A stretch of DNA of 64,000 nucleotides from Dryas octopetala (Eukaryota > Streptophyta > Magnoliopsida > Rosales > Rosaceae), in assembly GCA_963921425.1 (NCBI GenBank), contig OY992836.1, positions 1,503,825 to 1,567,824 on the forward strand, given 5' to 3'. Within the stretch, counting starts at the first letter, position 1. Every line of letters begins with the position of its first letter. Of the stretch, positions 11,840 through 21,283 are shown one piece after another. A model generated the notes under the pieces. It saw only the letters and a program-made list of their open reading frames with translations. It did no database searches and had not been told where the DNA came from. The position numbers and the translations under genes are program-made.

Positions 11840-12152
11840 ATGAAAAAATGCTATGGAAAAGCTATAAAAAGAACTATAAGTATTCTAAACAGTAGCAGCA
11901 CATATGATAGCATTTTTGGATAGCTATATACTTATTTAATGATAGCATTTTAAAAACGCTATGAAAAAGCAATATGATAACATTTTAGAAACGCTATTAA
12001 AAAGCAATATGATAGCGTTTTAGAAATGCTATAGAATAGCCTTTTTTTATAGCGTTCTAAAAATGCTATAATAGACCTCTGATCTATTATTGCGTCGGCT
12101 GTCATAGCGTTTTGAAAAATACTATAATAGGGCTTTTATAGCATTTTTTGAG
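11840..12152. repeat. CACTA right subterminal repeat array
   Basis: About a dozen short motifs of the type GATAGCATTTT, AAACGCTAT and TGCTATAATAG occur in both orientations directly inside the right TIR. In characterised CACTA elements such repeats are bound by the TnpA-type protein; here that role is inferred. Confidence 0.7.
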
Positions 12153-12181
12153 TGCTATCATAGCCCTCTTTTGTTGTAGTG
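12153..12181. repeat. CACTA right terminal inverted repeat, 29 bp
   Basis: It is the exact reverse complement of 8242-8270, ending TTTTGTTGTAGTG, followed by the target duplicate CTA. Confidence 0.93.
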
Positions 12182-12184
12182 CTA

Positions 12185-12756
12185 GGGAGATTTGTGGTTA
12201 TCTCTTTGCATCTTTTCCAAGCAAGAAGAGGGATCCGAGCTCATTGGTCATACCATGCAGCATAGGGGAGTATGAGATTGCCAATGCCTTAATTGACAAT
12301 GGCTCAGCTATCAATGTCATGCCGCTGGTTGTGTTCAAGAGGCTTGGATTTGTGGAGGCTGATTTGCAACCTTTTGATTTGAACATTCACTTCGCCAACT
12401 CTTCAGTCGAGAAAGCCCGTGGTATGCTTGTGGATGTTTTGGTTAAATGTCGTAAATTACTAATCCCCTCTGATTTCATAGTGCTAGATGTGCCGAGACT
12501 TCCGGGCGACGTTTCTATTATACTTGGGAGACCATTTTTGTGCACCTCTAACATGGAGTACAAAGCAATGGAGAGTACCATGAAGATTCGGCACTACACC
12601 AAGCAAGAGGTGTATTGTCTCACTTCCGAGATGCCACAAAGCGAGGAGATCACTTTTTATGGAGAGGAGAAGTTAGAAATGGAGAGCTTCTTCAGTGCGT
12701 TCTTAGGGAGTGCCGAGAGTAGCAGTGGCAAGAAGAAGAGGAAAGGACGCAAGTAA
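12185..12756 (+). CDS. gag-pro: Element A protease, C-terminal part of gag-pro
   Basis: The frame resumes with REICGYLF exactly where it was broken at 8238. It contains a retropepsin-like aspartic protease: VIPCSIGEYEI, the active-site region ALIDNGSAINVMPLVVF and the C-terminal flap region SIILGRPFLCT. The catalytic triad reads D-N-G-S where Athila proteases usually read D-L-G-A; all three family copies in the window share D-N-G. The protein ends in a basic tail, SGKKKRKGRK, before TAA. No RT, RNase H or integrase follows. The protease would mature Gag inside particles. The ORF appears intact to its stop. Confidence 0.83.
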
Positions 12757-14756
12757 AGGAGAAGGCAATGTCAGGCTGAAGACAGAAAAACAAGCGCTTA
12801 TTGGGAGGCAACCCAAGTTTTTGTTTCGAATAATGGAGGAGGAGTCATTGAGGACCTAGGAGGCCGCGCCTACCCTTGGAGTGTCCACGCTTGCGTACGC
12901 AAGTAAACAGTTTCTTTATTTCGCTTCATAAGGCAATTTTTCAGTTTGGTGTGTTTATTTGGTTTTGGATATTTGCAATTTCCCATTTCGCTTAATTTGA
13001 TCATTCTTGCATTTATTTCATATACATTGAGGGCAATGTATCATTTAAGTGTGGGGGGAAGGGCAATTGTCATTTGTCAGTGTTTTTAGGTTAGAACAAG
13101 TGTTTAGGGTGTTTTAAGTGTTTTTGAGTGTTTTTAGAAAAGGAAAAAAAAAAAAATTTCTGTTTTTTAGTGTTTTTAGGTGTTTTTAGGTTAGGAAAAA
13201 ACTTTTTAAACTTAGGGTGTCCAAACCCACATCAAAATGCACGTTTTCATTAGATCTCATTCACCTTAGTGATGGATGTGATTCTTTAGAAGTGTGCGAC
13301 ATTGTTTTTAAAAACAAAGAGTTTTTGAGTCATTTTGGTTGTTTCAGGTCATTTTGAGTCCCCAACTAATTGATTTGAGTGTGCATGATTGTTATGAGCA
13401 TGTTTTAGTATTGTGTGTATATTTGGTGTTCTTTTCATTCTAATAGTGTTCCATAACATATCTTGCAATTCTATGTCATTTGGCCTTGTTGATATGAATT
13501 TAGGTTGTGATTAGCATTACTAATGATTATATGCATAATAGAGTAGACTTGCATGATCTAAGTGAGCTTTTGAGCCCTGTTCTTCAATTCTTGAGTGTTG
13601 CGCGCCACTCTGATTCTATCACTGTCATATAAGTCGTTGTTTTGATCTCATTGTCTTTCATTTGGTCATTTGCTTGGAATATGCATAATCTTGAATCAAT
13701 GAGCTAGAACTCTTTTCTTGTGTACACAAAGCATGTGGTATATGCATAACTCTTGAGAAATGAATTTAGGCCCTGTTTGTGTACCCCAAAGCCTGAAAGC
13801 CTACCCATTACATGTTTTATCCTTAGTTACCCATTTTGAGCCTTTTAAGCCGTTTTCTTTGTTACCCCATACCAAACCCTAAGTTTGGGGGTGTTACACC
13901 CCTTTTACCCATTTTACCCTTTTTATGGTATTGCAAGTTGTTTATATGTTGATTGAGGTGAAAAAGAAGTGAAAATGCATAGCTTATACAAAAATGTGTC
14001 AGAAACGTATGTATGACGTGCCCAAAGAAAAGAAAAAGAAAAGAAATCAAAGAAAAGAGATGGGACGGTTTCAAAAGAAAAAGTGAGCAAAAAGAGCTCA
14101 AATTAAGCTATGAAGTGCAAAGAAGCAAGTGTACCTTAGAATGTTCTAGTAATACTTGCAATTCCATGAATTTAGCCCTTTGTGTTTCCTTTTCATTTCA
14201 ATACCCTATCCTAGCCTAAGCCTTCATTATAACCCTATTAAAAGCCCTAGCTGATCTCAAGAGGTGTGTATTATACTTATGTGGAGTCTATTTGAGAAAA
14301 GAGCCTATGGTCATTAATTCTATTTCAAGCAGTTGGATTCCTTTCATAAGATCAGTATTCTTTCTAAAATGTGCCTTTATTTCATGTACATATGTGAGCT
14401 AATTGTTTTTTGTTACATATTTCCTCTCACATATACTTGTGAGTGCACATATCAACCCAATTCTTGAGTGTTTATCATTGAGAGTATGCCATAGTGAGGA
14501 TTGAAGTTGAATTTATTATGTATGTATTGATTTAGTTTTGTTTTTCTAATACTTGAATTTGTGTCAAGGATGGCCTATATGACAATAGAGGAGCGAGGTA
14601 TGTTATTTGAAATGTTATTAGAATTTGGAAAATACAATTTATATGCCTTGCTTTCCTATGTGATAAATGGTTGTGCGCATGAATTCAGTTGTTGGGATGT
14701 TGGAGTCAGTCTTGAGTCTTTTCTTTCCTTTATTTTCTCGAGGACTAGCAAAATCT
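12757..14756 (+). other. Element A 3' untranslated region, about 2 kb
   Basis: No ORF with recognisable domains exists here on either strand. The region carries GAGGGCAATGTATCATTTAA followed by GTGTGGGGGGAAGGG (about 13030-13068), an internal purine tract repeated in element B at 27486, and a poly-A run near 13140. Homologous but indel-rich copies lie at 27210-29003 and 18400-19150. A short Lys/Arg-rich ORF at 14013 is not conserved in B and is not called. Confidence 0.7.
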
Positions 14757-14769
14757 AAGTTTGGGGGTG
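14757..14769 (+). promoter_or_regulatory. Element A polypurine tract
   Basis: AAGTTTGGGGGTG lies immediately before the 3' LTR start TGATGAGTG. In LTR retrotransposons this site primes plus-strand DNA. The same sequence precedes the LTR of element B at 29017. Confidence 0.8.
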
Positions 14770-14924
14770 TGATGAGTGTGCAATTTGCATCACTTTATGA
14801 TACTAATTCCTTAACCTAGAGTGTTAGAACTCGATATTTTATGTTTCTTGTCTTGTTTTTGTGTTTTCAGGTCAAATGAAGCAGAAATGAGAAAAAGAAG
14901 CAAATGGAGCCATTTTGGGACATT

Positions 14925-15240
14925 TCCTGGTCAAACCAGGAAAACGAGTGAAATCCTGGTCAAACCAGGAAAAGTGCAGAAATCCTTGTCGAATGAGGAT
15001 TCCTAGTCACACTAGGAAACATCAAGTTCAGAACCATCATTGCAGAGCCAGAAATGTGAAATTCTGATTCGAACAGGAAATCCTGGTTGAACTAGGAAAC
15101 CTAACCCAACTAGGGAAATGAGTCCTAATGACACTAGGAGACCCCAGGGGCAATATGGTCATTACGAGAAATCGAAATGGATAAGGAATCTCTCATTTTC
15201 AAGGGATCCTAGTTGCACCAGGAAATGTTGGTCAAAGTCA
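14925..15240 (+). repeat. Array of short dyad repeats in U3
   Basis: About nine imperfect palindromes follow the consensus TCCT(A/G)GT, three bases, AC(T/C)AGGA. The best arms are TTTCCTGGT and ACCAGGAAA near 14928. Spacing is roughly 25-30 bp in the first half. Equivalent arrays occur in the LTRs at 29160, 34300, 47740 and 53150 and, on the minus strand, 17690, 32790 and 33240. Conservation across subfamilies suggests a regulatory role, perhaps sites for a dimeric factor; the factor is unknown. Confidence 0.75.
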
Positions 15241-15748
15241 ACTCTACAAAGTCAAGGTTCCAGAAGCTTCTAGAAGGTGGTGGACATCCATGGAAATGAA
15301 TGGAGAGAAGAAATGAATTTGAATTCAAATGGAAATGAGAGGCAAAATGGGAAGTCAAAAGTCAAGGGCCCATGGGCCCTAGGGATGCCGAACCAAGATG
15401 GGCCATGCATGCAAATGCATGGGCCCAAACCCTAGCAGCCCAAAGTCCATGTGTAAGGAGCAAGATGGCAGCCCAAGGTGGAAGCCCATGGAGTGGATCC
15501 CTAGCCCATCTTGTGCAAGCCACTTCAGCCCAACACATGCGAGCCCAATGCACATCAAGGTCCAAGACCAGCAGCCCATGCGCAAGGGAGGGAGGCCTAG
15601 CTGACTTGCATGCGCCACTTAAGCCCAAAGGACCAAGCCCTTGCCGCAAGCCCACAAGCTCTAACCCTAGCTGATGCCGCAAGCTACAAGGAGAAGAAAC
15701 CCTAGCAGCCGCATGTTTTCTCTTCCTTGCCTCTCAAGGATTGCACCT

Positions 15749-15758
15749 CTATATATAT
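15749..15758 (+). promoter_or_regulatory. TATA box of element A 3' LTR
   Basis: CTATATATAT precedes the presumed transcription start of the LTR. Equivalent boxes lie at the same place in B (29906-29915) and in the solo LTRs (53871-53880 and 37788-37798). Confidence 0.6.
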
Positions 15759-17087
15759 CCCTTTAATTCAGAACCCTAGGGACCTCACTTCATACTTCTT
15801 GCACCAGCCGAATTCTCCTTGCCTCTAGTTTATTTTTTCTGTTTTAGGTTTTTTTAGTTTCAGCTTTTAATTTGATTATTGTGAGGATTAGCCGAAGGGT
15901 GAGAGAGAGAGAAGAGTGGCGTGGCTGCAAGGAAGAGCAACCATAAGCCACAAGCCCTAGCTCACCATAGCCGTGAGCCAATTGCTTGTGCAGGTGCCTC
16001 TCTCCCTTGTCTTGCCGCAGCTCCTCTTGTTGTTTTCCTTCACTTTTCGTTCTAGTTCTCTAGTTTATTATTGGATATTGGTTTCTAAATTTATTTAATT
16101 TATGATTCTGATTTTCTTTAGTGCATGGTTCTGATTTCAATTAGTTTATGCAATTTAATTTAGTTGTTTAGTTTATGCCTTTAGTTTTGTGTACTTTGCG
16201 TTTCTGATTTCTTTAGCAAGCATGAATTGGGACTTTGTTTATTGTTGCTGTTTTTATTTATTTAATTTAATTATGTAGGTTAGTTATTCTATCTTGCATG
16301 TTAGTCTTAGGTCGATTAATGGATTTGGATGTTCTAACAAATCGTTTATCCGTCTCTTGGTCTGTTAGTTTGATGTTTGCATGTATTAAATTTCCACTAT
16401 CTATTAGAACCAGTCACTAGTTGTTTGCATCCTTTGACTGGCCACCTTAGGGTAATTGCATCTAGTTTATTTGTTAGGTTTAGCTGTGAAATAGTCAAAG
16501 ACACTAAACCACAAGTAACAAGGGAATAAGGGATTATTCTTGGTAGTGGGGGTGGCGACCTCTATAAGGAAATAGTCAAAGCTTATATGTTGTGCATGTT
16601 TGATGTTCTCATAAAACTTAATGACTCCTGCATGGGTAACAGCTGTCTTAGCTTGAACCAGGGAACATGTAGGTTAACTGGCTAGGGAAGGCCCAAGAAG
16701 CTCTTAGTTTATGCAGTAGGAGAACAATTGCGAGAAAGTAACTAGCCAAACCTTTTTAGCAGTCAAACTTTAATATGTTGTGTTCAAATTAACTGTCATT
16801 AGCCTTGGATGGTTATTGCATGCTTATCTGATTTGAAACTAAAAACTAGACATTGCAAGATAGAATAAAGGGTGTGTGAGTGTGGTGATGTGTGCGTGTG
16901 TTTCCATCTTCCAAAACCCCCCATTTAGTTATTCTAGTGATTAATTGCATTGATTTGTTGTTTATTAACCATTCCCTGTTGGATCGACCTCGTGCTTGTA
17001 CGCTTTGCTACTGATGCGATTCGTGCACTTGCGAGTATACTTAGAATGAGATAATTGTTTATTTTGTTCTAAGAAAACACATCAACA

Positions 17088-17240
17088 TATCTTTCCAACC
17101 AAATATGGCATGCTACCTGATTTGCTCTGGAGAATTACAGAATTGCTGTCGAAATTTGATGTTCAGATTTCAGGGTTTTGACTTCTTTGCAAAATAAGGA
17201 CTCCTTGTGATCTTTGACTGAATCTTCCAAATATCTTCCT
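17088..17240. other. Unassigned sequence between two LTRs
   Basis: This short stretch after the element A 3' LTR matches nothing else I could recognise in the window and has no ORF. It may be the original target DNA of element A or a diverged LTR piece. Confidence 0.3.
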
Positions 17241-18399
17241 TCCAAAATAGGATTTCAGAATAAGGAAAGTCTTTTAGGGCAAGGAATAGGTACATGAGCT
17301 TCCTCATTGGGCTCCTTGAGTGTCAACTTGGGCTCCCTCCTTGTGGGCTAGGGTTGGCGTGATGGGCTAGGGTTTCCTTGGGCTTGCGCATTGGGTTGCA
17401 AGTGGTGTGATGGGTTGAATGGGTTTTGGCGTGATGGGCTGCAAGCATGCAAATGATGTATTGGGCTGCCACCTCACCATCCTTCTCATTTCGACTTCAC
17501 CTAGGTCCAAAGCCCAATTGACTTCATGACATGGCATAGTTGACCCTTGACCATTGACTTTGACTTCCAATTTCGCCCTTCTCTCCCTCTTGGATTCGAA
17601 TTCATTTCTTCCCTCCATTTGATTTCATGGATGTCCAATACCTTCTAAAAACTTCTGGAACCTTGACTTGATTGAGTTGACTTTGACCAACCCACTAGGA
17701 TTCCTTATAGATGTAGGATTCCTTGTCCATTTCAATTTCTCATAATGACCATATTGCCCCTAGTGATTCCTAGTATCATTAGGATTCCTTTCCCTCGTAG
17801 GGTTAGGTTTCCTAGTTCAACCAGAAATTCCTGCTCCAATTAGGATTTCTCATTTCTGTCTTGACAATGATGGTTCTGGGTTTGATGTTTCCTTGTACGA
17901 CTTGGAATCCTCATTTGACTGAGATTTCAGCTTTCCTAGTTTGACTTTGACCAACCCACTAGGATTCCTTGTAGATGTAGGATTCCTTGTCCATTTCAAT
18001 TTCTCATAATGACCATATTGCCCCTAGTGATTCCTAGTATCATTAGGATTCCTTTCCCTCGTAGGGTTAGGTTTCCTAGTTCAACCAGAAATTCCTGCTC
18101 CAATTAGGATTTCTCATTTCTGTCTTGACAATGATGGTTCTGGGTTTGATGTTTCCTTGTACGACTTGGAATCCTCATTTGACTGAGATTTCAGCTTTCC
18201 TAGTTTGACTAGGATTTCTCCTCTTTTCCTAGTGTGACTAGGAAATGTCCTAAAATGGCTCTTTTAGCTTCTTTCTTCATCATTGCTTCATTTTACCTAC
18301 AAAACTCTAAAACAAAACAAAAGACACTAAAACATCGAGTTCTTGCACTCTAGGTTAGAGAGTTAACATCATAAAATAACGTAAATTGAGCACTCATCA
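17241..18399 (-). mobile_element. LTR fragment, Athila/Tat-like, minus strand (5' part)
   Basis: In reverse complement it begins TGATGAGTGCTCAATTTACG at 18399, the LTR start of this family, and runs through the dyad-rich U3 before losing similarity near 17241. It contains a 264-bp tandem duplication. The TATA/R/U5 half is missing. Confidence 0.7.
17677..18204. repeat. 264-bp tandem duplication inside an LTR U3
   Basis: The block starting TTGACTTTGACCAACCC at 17677 is repeated from 17941 with essentially one visible difference (CCTTATAG against CCTTGTAG). The near-identity shows the duplication happened recently, after insertion or in the master copy. Confidence 0.88.
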
Positions 18400-19150
18400 C
18401 CCGTAGCCTAAAAAGCCTACCCATTACATGTTTTATCCTTAGTTACCATTTTGAGCCTTTTAAGCCATATTCTTTGTTAACCCATACCAAACCCTAAGTT
18501 TGGGGGTGCTACGCCCCTTTTACCTGTTTTACCCTATTATGGTATTGCAATGTGTTTACATGTTAATTGAGTTGGAAAAGAAATGAAAATGCATAGCTTA
18601 TACAGAAATGTGCTGAAAAAGTATGTATGTCATGCCCAAAGAAAAGAAAAAGAAAAGAAAATAAAGAAAGAGATGGGGCGGTTTTCAAAAGAAGAAGTGA
18701 GAAAAAAGAGTTCAAATTGAGCTATATAGTGCAAAGAAGCAAGGTATGCCTCAGAATGTTCTATTGTGCTTGCAATTCCATAGTATTTAACCCTTTGTGT
18801 TTTCCTATCATTTCAATATCCTATCCTATCCTAAGCCTTCATTATAACCCTATTTAAGCCCTAACTGATCTCAAGAGACATGTATTATACTTATGTGGAG
18901 TCTATTTGACAAGGGAACCTATGGTCATTGATTTTATTTCAAGCACTTTGATTCGTTTCCATGAGATCAGTATTTCTTTCTAATTGTGCCGTTATTTCAC
19001 GTACATATGTTAGCTAATTGTTTTTGTTACATATTTCCTCTCACATATATCTTTGAGTGCACATATCAACCCAATTCTTAAGTGTTTATCATTGAGAGTA
19101 TGTCATAGTGAGGATTGGAGTTGAATCTTTTCTGTATGTACTGATTCAAC
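18400..19150 (+). mobile_element. Fragment of a gag-pro family 3' UTR
   Basis: It is homologous to 13790-14545 of element A and 28101-28790 of element B, including the CCTAAGTTTGGGGGTGCTACG phrase in two pieces and the AAGAGTATGCCATAGTGAGG region. No LTR or coding region is attached. It is cut by the element D LTR fragment near 19150. Confidence 0.7.
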
Positions 19151-19506
19151 CCAATTTTTAAAACCCAATTTGTCAATTTTACAAAATTGCCCTTCACTTC
19201 AAATGTCTGTATCTTTCAAATCGTAACTCGGATCAACGCGTGCTACGTGTCTATGAAATCGTGGGCTCGAGACCTATCTAACGGACCCAAAGTCAAAATC
19301 AAAAGCTCATTGTTTTAAAAGTCAACTTTGGGTCAAGCTCCAAATTAAAACAAAAATAAATAAAAATTTAAATCAAAACCCTTTTTATTTTCTAAATAAA
19401 TCTCAAAATCTTTAAAATACAATTCAATCATCCTTTATAAACCTCTTAAAACCATAGTTAAATAAAAATTTAAATTTCTAGTGGAAATTTGGGTCGGGTC
19501 GTTACA
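19151..19506 (-). mobile_element. Element D 3' LTR, truncated
   Basis: On the minus strand it starts TGTAACGACCCGACCC at 19506 and matches the first ~355 bp of the D 5' LTR (24105-25148). The remaining ~690 bp are missing at the junction with the gag-pro 3' UTR fragment. The ABRE-like core TACGTGTC is at 19244-19251. Confidence 0.78.
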
Positions 19507-19524
19507 ATCTTCCCCCCTTACAAA
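19507..19524 (-). promoter_or_regulatory. Element D polypurine tract
   Basis: The minus strand reads TAAGGGGGGAAGAT immediately before the LTR start, after a CGAGGACGAAATTT phrase that is typical of the pol end/PPT region of plant chromoviruses. It fixes D's orientation as minus. Confidence 0.75.
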
Positions 19525-20098
19525 AATTTCGTCCTCGAAATTTAGTAGAAATCTTTAATTTAAGTGAATTGTAGTTGCAAACTTCTTATCGCCCATTCAA
19601 ATTTCCGATTCGTGATATAAATTTATAATTTACGTATTGATCCTTTGACTCAAAAAAAATTTTCTGGACAGAAATCCAAATTGTAGTAAAACCTATAAAC
19701 CAAAACTCTTTTCAACAATCACAAGTTAAAAATATGCATGAATTTTGGCATTTCCTTCCGTTCGAGAAAACCAAGGATATTTAAACTAAGGAGATCACTC
19801 AACAACGAACCTAAATAAATTAAGTAAGCCTCCAATATAAAAACTTGAAAATGTGCTAAGACCATTATGAAGTAAATTATTTTAAAACCTTTAAATCATT
19901 TGAAAACCACTCTAACCCACAAATCAAGAAAGTTTATCTCTTATCGACAATCAAAACAACAATGCGTGACACGCAAGAGTGTGTGTGTGTCCCAAAGTCC
20001 ATCAAAAATATTGCATTATGCCCAAAGATGAATAACGTACCCATGATGACATCCGGTGAAGCCAAAGCATCCTGCTGCGTCATGGCGAAGAATCTGCC
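19525..20098 (-). other. Element D 3' internal region without pol
   Basis: Only about 570 bp separate the gag stop from the purine tract. No RT, RNase H, integrase or chromodomain motif is seen in any frame. D is therefore internally deleted or belongs to a gag-only non-autonomous lineage. Confidence 0.6.
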
Positions 20099-21283
20099 CT
20101 AGGTCCTAGGGCGTCCTGGCTGGCCCCTCTGCTGTCCTCCACCTCTACTAATATGGCTAGACTGGGCTCCACTATTAGACGTAGCACCCGCAGTCTGTAC
20201 TGCTCTTTGCCCCTGACTCTGGGCCCCAGAAGTCTGTCCTAGAGGGAGGGCTGAACCTGAAACTCCACTATCCCTCTGGTGTAACTTTGGACAATCCTTC
20301 ATGAAATGCCCTGCTTGTCCACAATGAAAACAACCCGTGCTTCCTCTCCGACACACCCCATCATGGTATTTTTCACAAAGATTACATCGTGGACGATTTT
20401 TCCTAAGGGTTCGACTACCCTGGGACCCACTGAATTCTCCTGAATTTCTCATCGAACTTCTCACGGACTGATGACTAGAGCTTTGTCGATGCCCAAATCC
20501 TCTACTACCACCTAATTCATGTATGAAACCTCTGAATCCACCACTCCCTGAAGAGCTGGAGCTGAAGCTGCCCCTCTTGGATGGTCCCTGACTAGGGCCA
20601 CCCATTGTAGCACTCTGATAAGGGCGACGTCTCCCATCGGAGCTGCTGCTCCGTTTAGCTAAAGATCTCTCAACCCTTATGGCAGCATCTCTCAGTGAAG
20701 AGAAGGTGGAGTGGTTAGCCGCAGTAACCGCCGTGCGAATGGAGTCTCTCGAACCCTCCTCAAATCTAGAGCATCGATCTGCTTCGTCTGCCACAAGTGC
20801 TGGGAAAAACCTAGAAAGCTCAGTAAACTTTCTCTCATACTCTGCTACTGACATAGATCCATGTCTAAGCCTCAGGAACTCAGCCCTTTTCTCATCACAA
20901 TATACCCGCGGATAGTACTTCTTATAAAAGACTCTCCTAAATCTGTCCCAAGTGATGTCGGCTGCCGTGAGTCCTAAACGCTCAGAGTCCCACCAGTGAT
21001 AAGCATCACCCACTAGTAGGAAAGTAGCCAAGACCAATTTTCAGTCATCGGGGCAACCCATAACCTCAAAGATCCTTCAAGTTGTGTTATCCACTCATTG
21101 GCTTCACTAGGGTCAGTAGGCCCCAAGCCCACAGCACTCTCAATACTGTATTCGCCGTCAGGAAAGGCTCTAGTACGCATAGCAATAGTAACCGCTTCGG
21201 CTAATCTATTAATTGACTGCTCAAAACCTTGTTCTGTCTCATCTGTACCTTCAGCGACTCTACGGTGGGTCCCCGGCGGTCGG
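20099..21283 (-). pseudogene. gag: Element D gag, main part, with stop and frameshift
   Basis: The minus frame encodes a chromovirus-type gag. It starts inside the protein because a solo LTR splits the first exon-like part at 21283/21284; the first residues are at 24010-23994. Domains in order: N-terminal region (RLAEAVTIAMRTRAFPDG), capsid core (ATFLLVGDAYHWWDSERLG, FYKKYYPRVYCDEKRAEFLR, GSMSVAEYERKFTELSRFFP), a Ser/Gly-rich linker, and a zinc knuckle CFHCGQAGHFMKDCP (C-X2-C-X4-H-X4-C). Around 21037-21060 a frameshift and a TGA replace the usual GCPDDxKLVLATF reading, so the copy is not translatable. The Tekay/Del-like assignment rests on the MPPRRGR start, the zinc knuckle and the iMet primer site. 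Confidence 0.8.

Larger units (their letters stand above)
8242..12181. mobile_element. Non-autonomous CACTA (En/Spm) DNA transposon, 3.94 kb
   Basis: The element begins CACTACAACAAAAGAGGG (continuing to 8270) and ends with the exact 29-bp inverse (12153-12181). It is flanked by the 3-bp direct repeat CTA (8239-8241 and 12182-12184), the CACTA hallmark. Removing the element and one CTA restores an uninterrupted host frame, independently confirming both ends. Subterminal regions (8260-8350 and 11840-12150) are packed with ATAGCGTTTT / AAAACGCTAT-type motifs in both orientations, the presumed transposase binding repeats. No transposase-like (TnpA/TnpD) ORF is present, so the copy depends on a relative. 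It carries a captured host exon at 10767-10874. The rest of the interior is AT-rich, noncoding and of unknown origin. Confidence 0.92.
14770..17087 (+). mobile_element. Element A 3' LTR, complete, 2318 bp
   Basis: It starts TGATGAGTGTGCA directly after the purine tract and ends AACACATCAACA, as the 5' LTR does. U3 holds an array of short dyads (about 14925-15240). A TATA box, CTATATATAT, is at 15749-15758, and the U5 core GGGATCGACCTCGT lies near 16980. The last ~1.08 kb match the 5' LTR fragment at 5418-6505. The following base run TATCT would be the target duplicate, but the left partner is lost. Confidence 0.88.

Noticed and set aside
14013..14219. Short ORF starting MTCPKKRKRK, also at 18627
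   Set aside because: The start codon and frame are not kept in element B (about 28318), so it is probably a chance reading of a purine-rich UTR.
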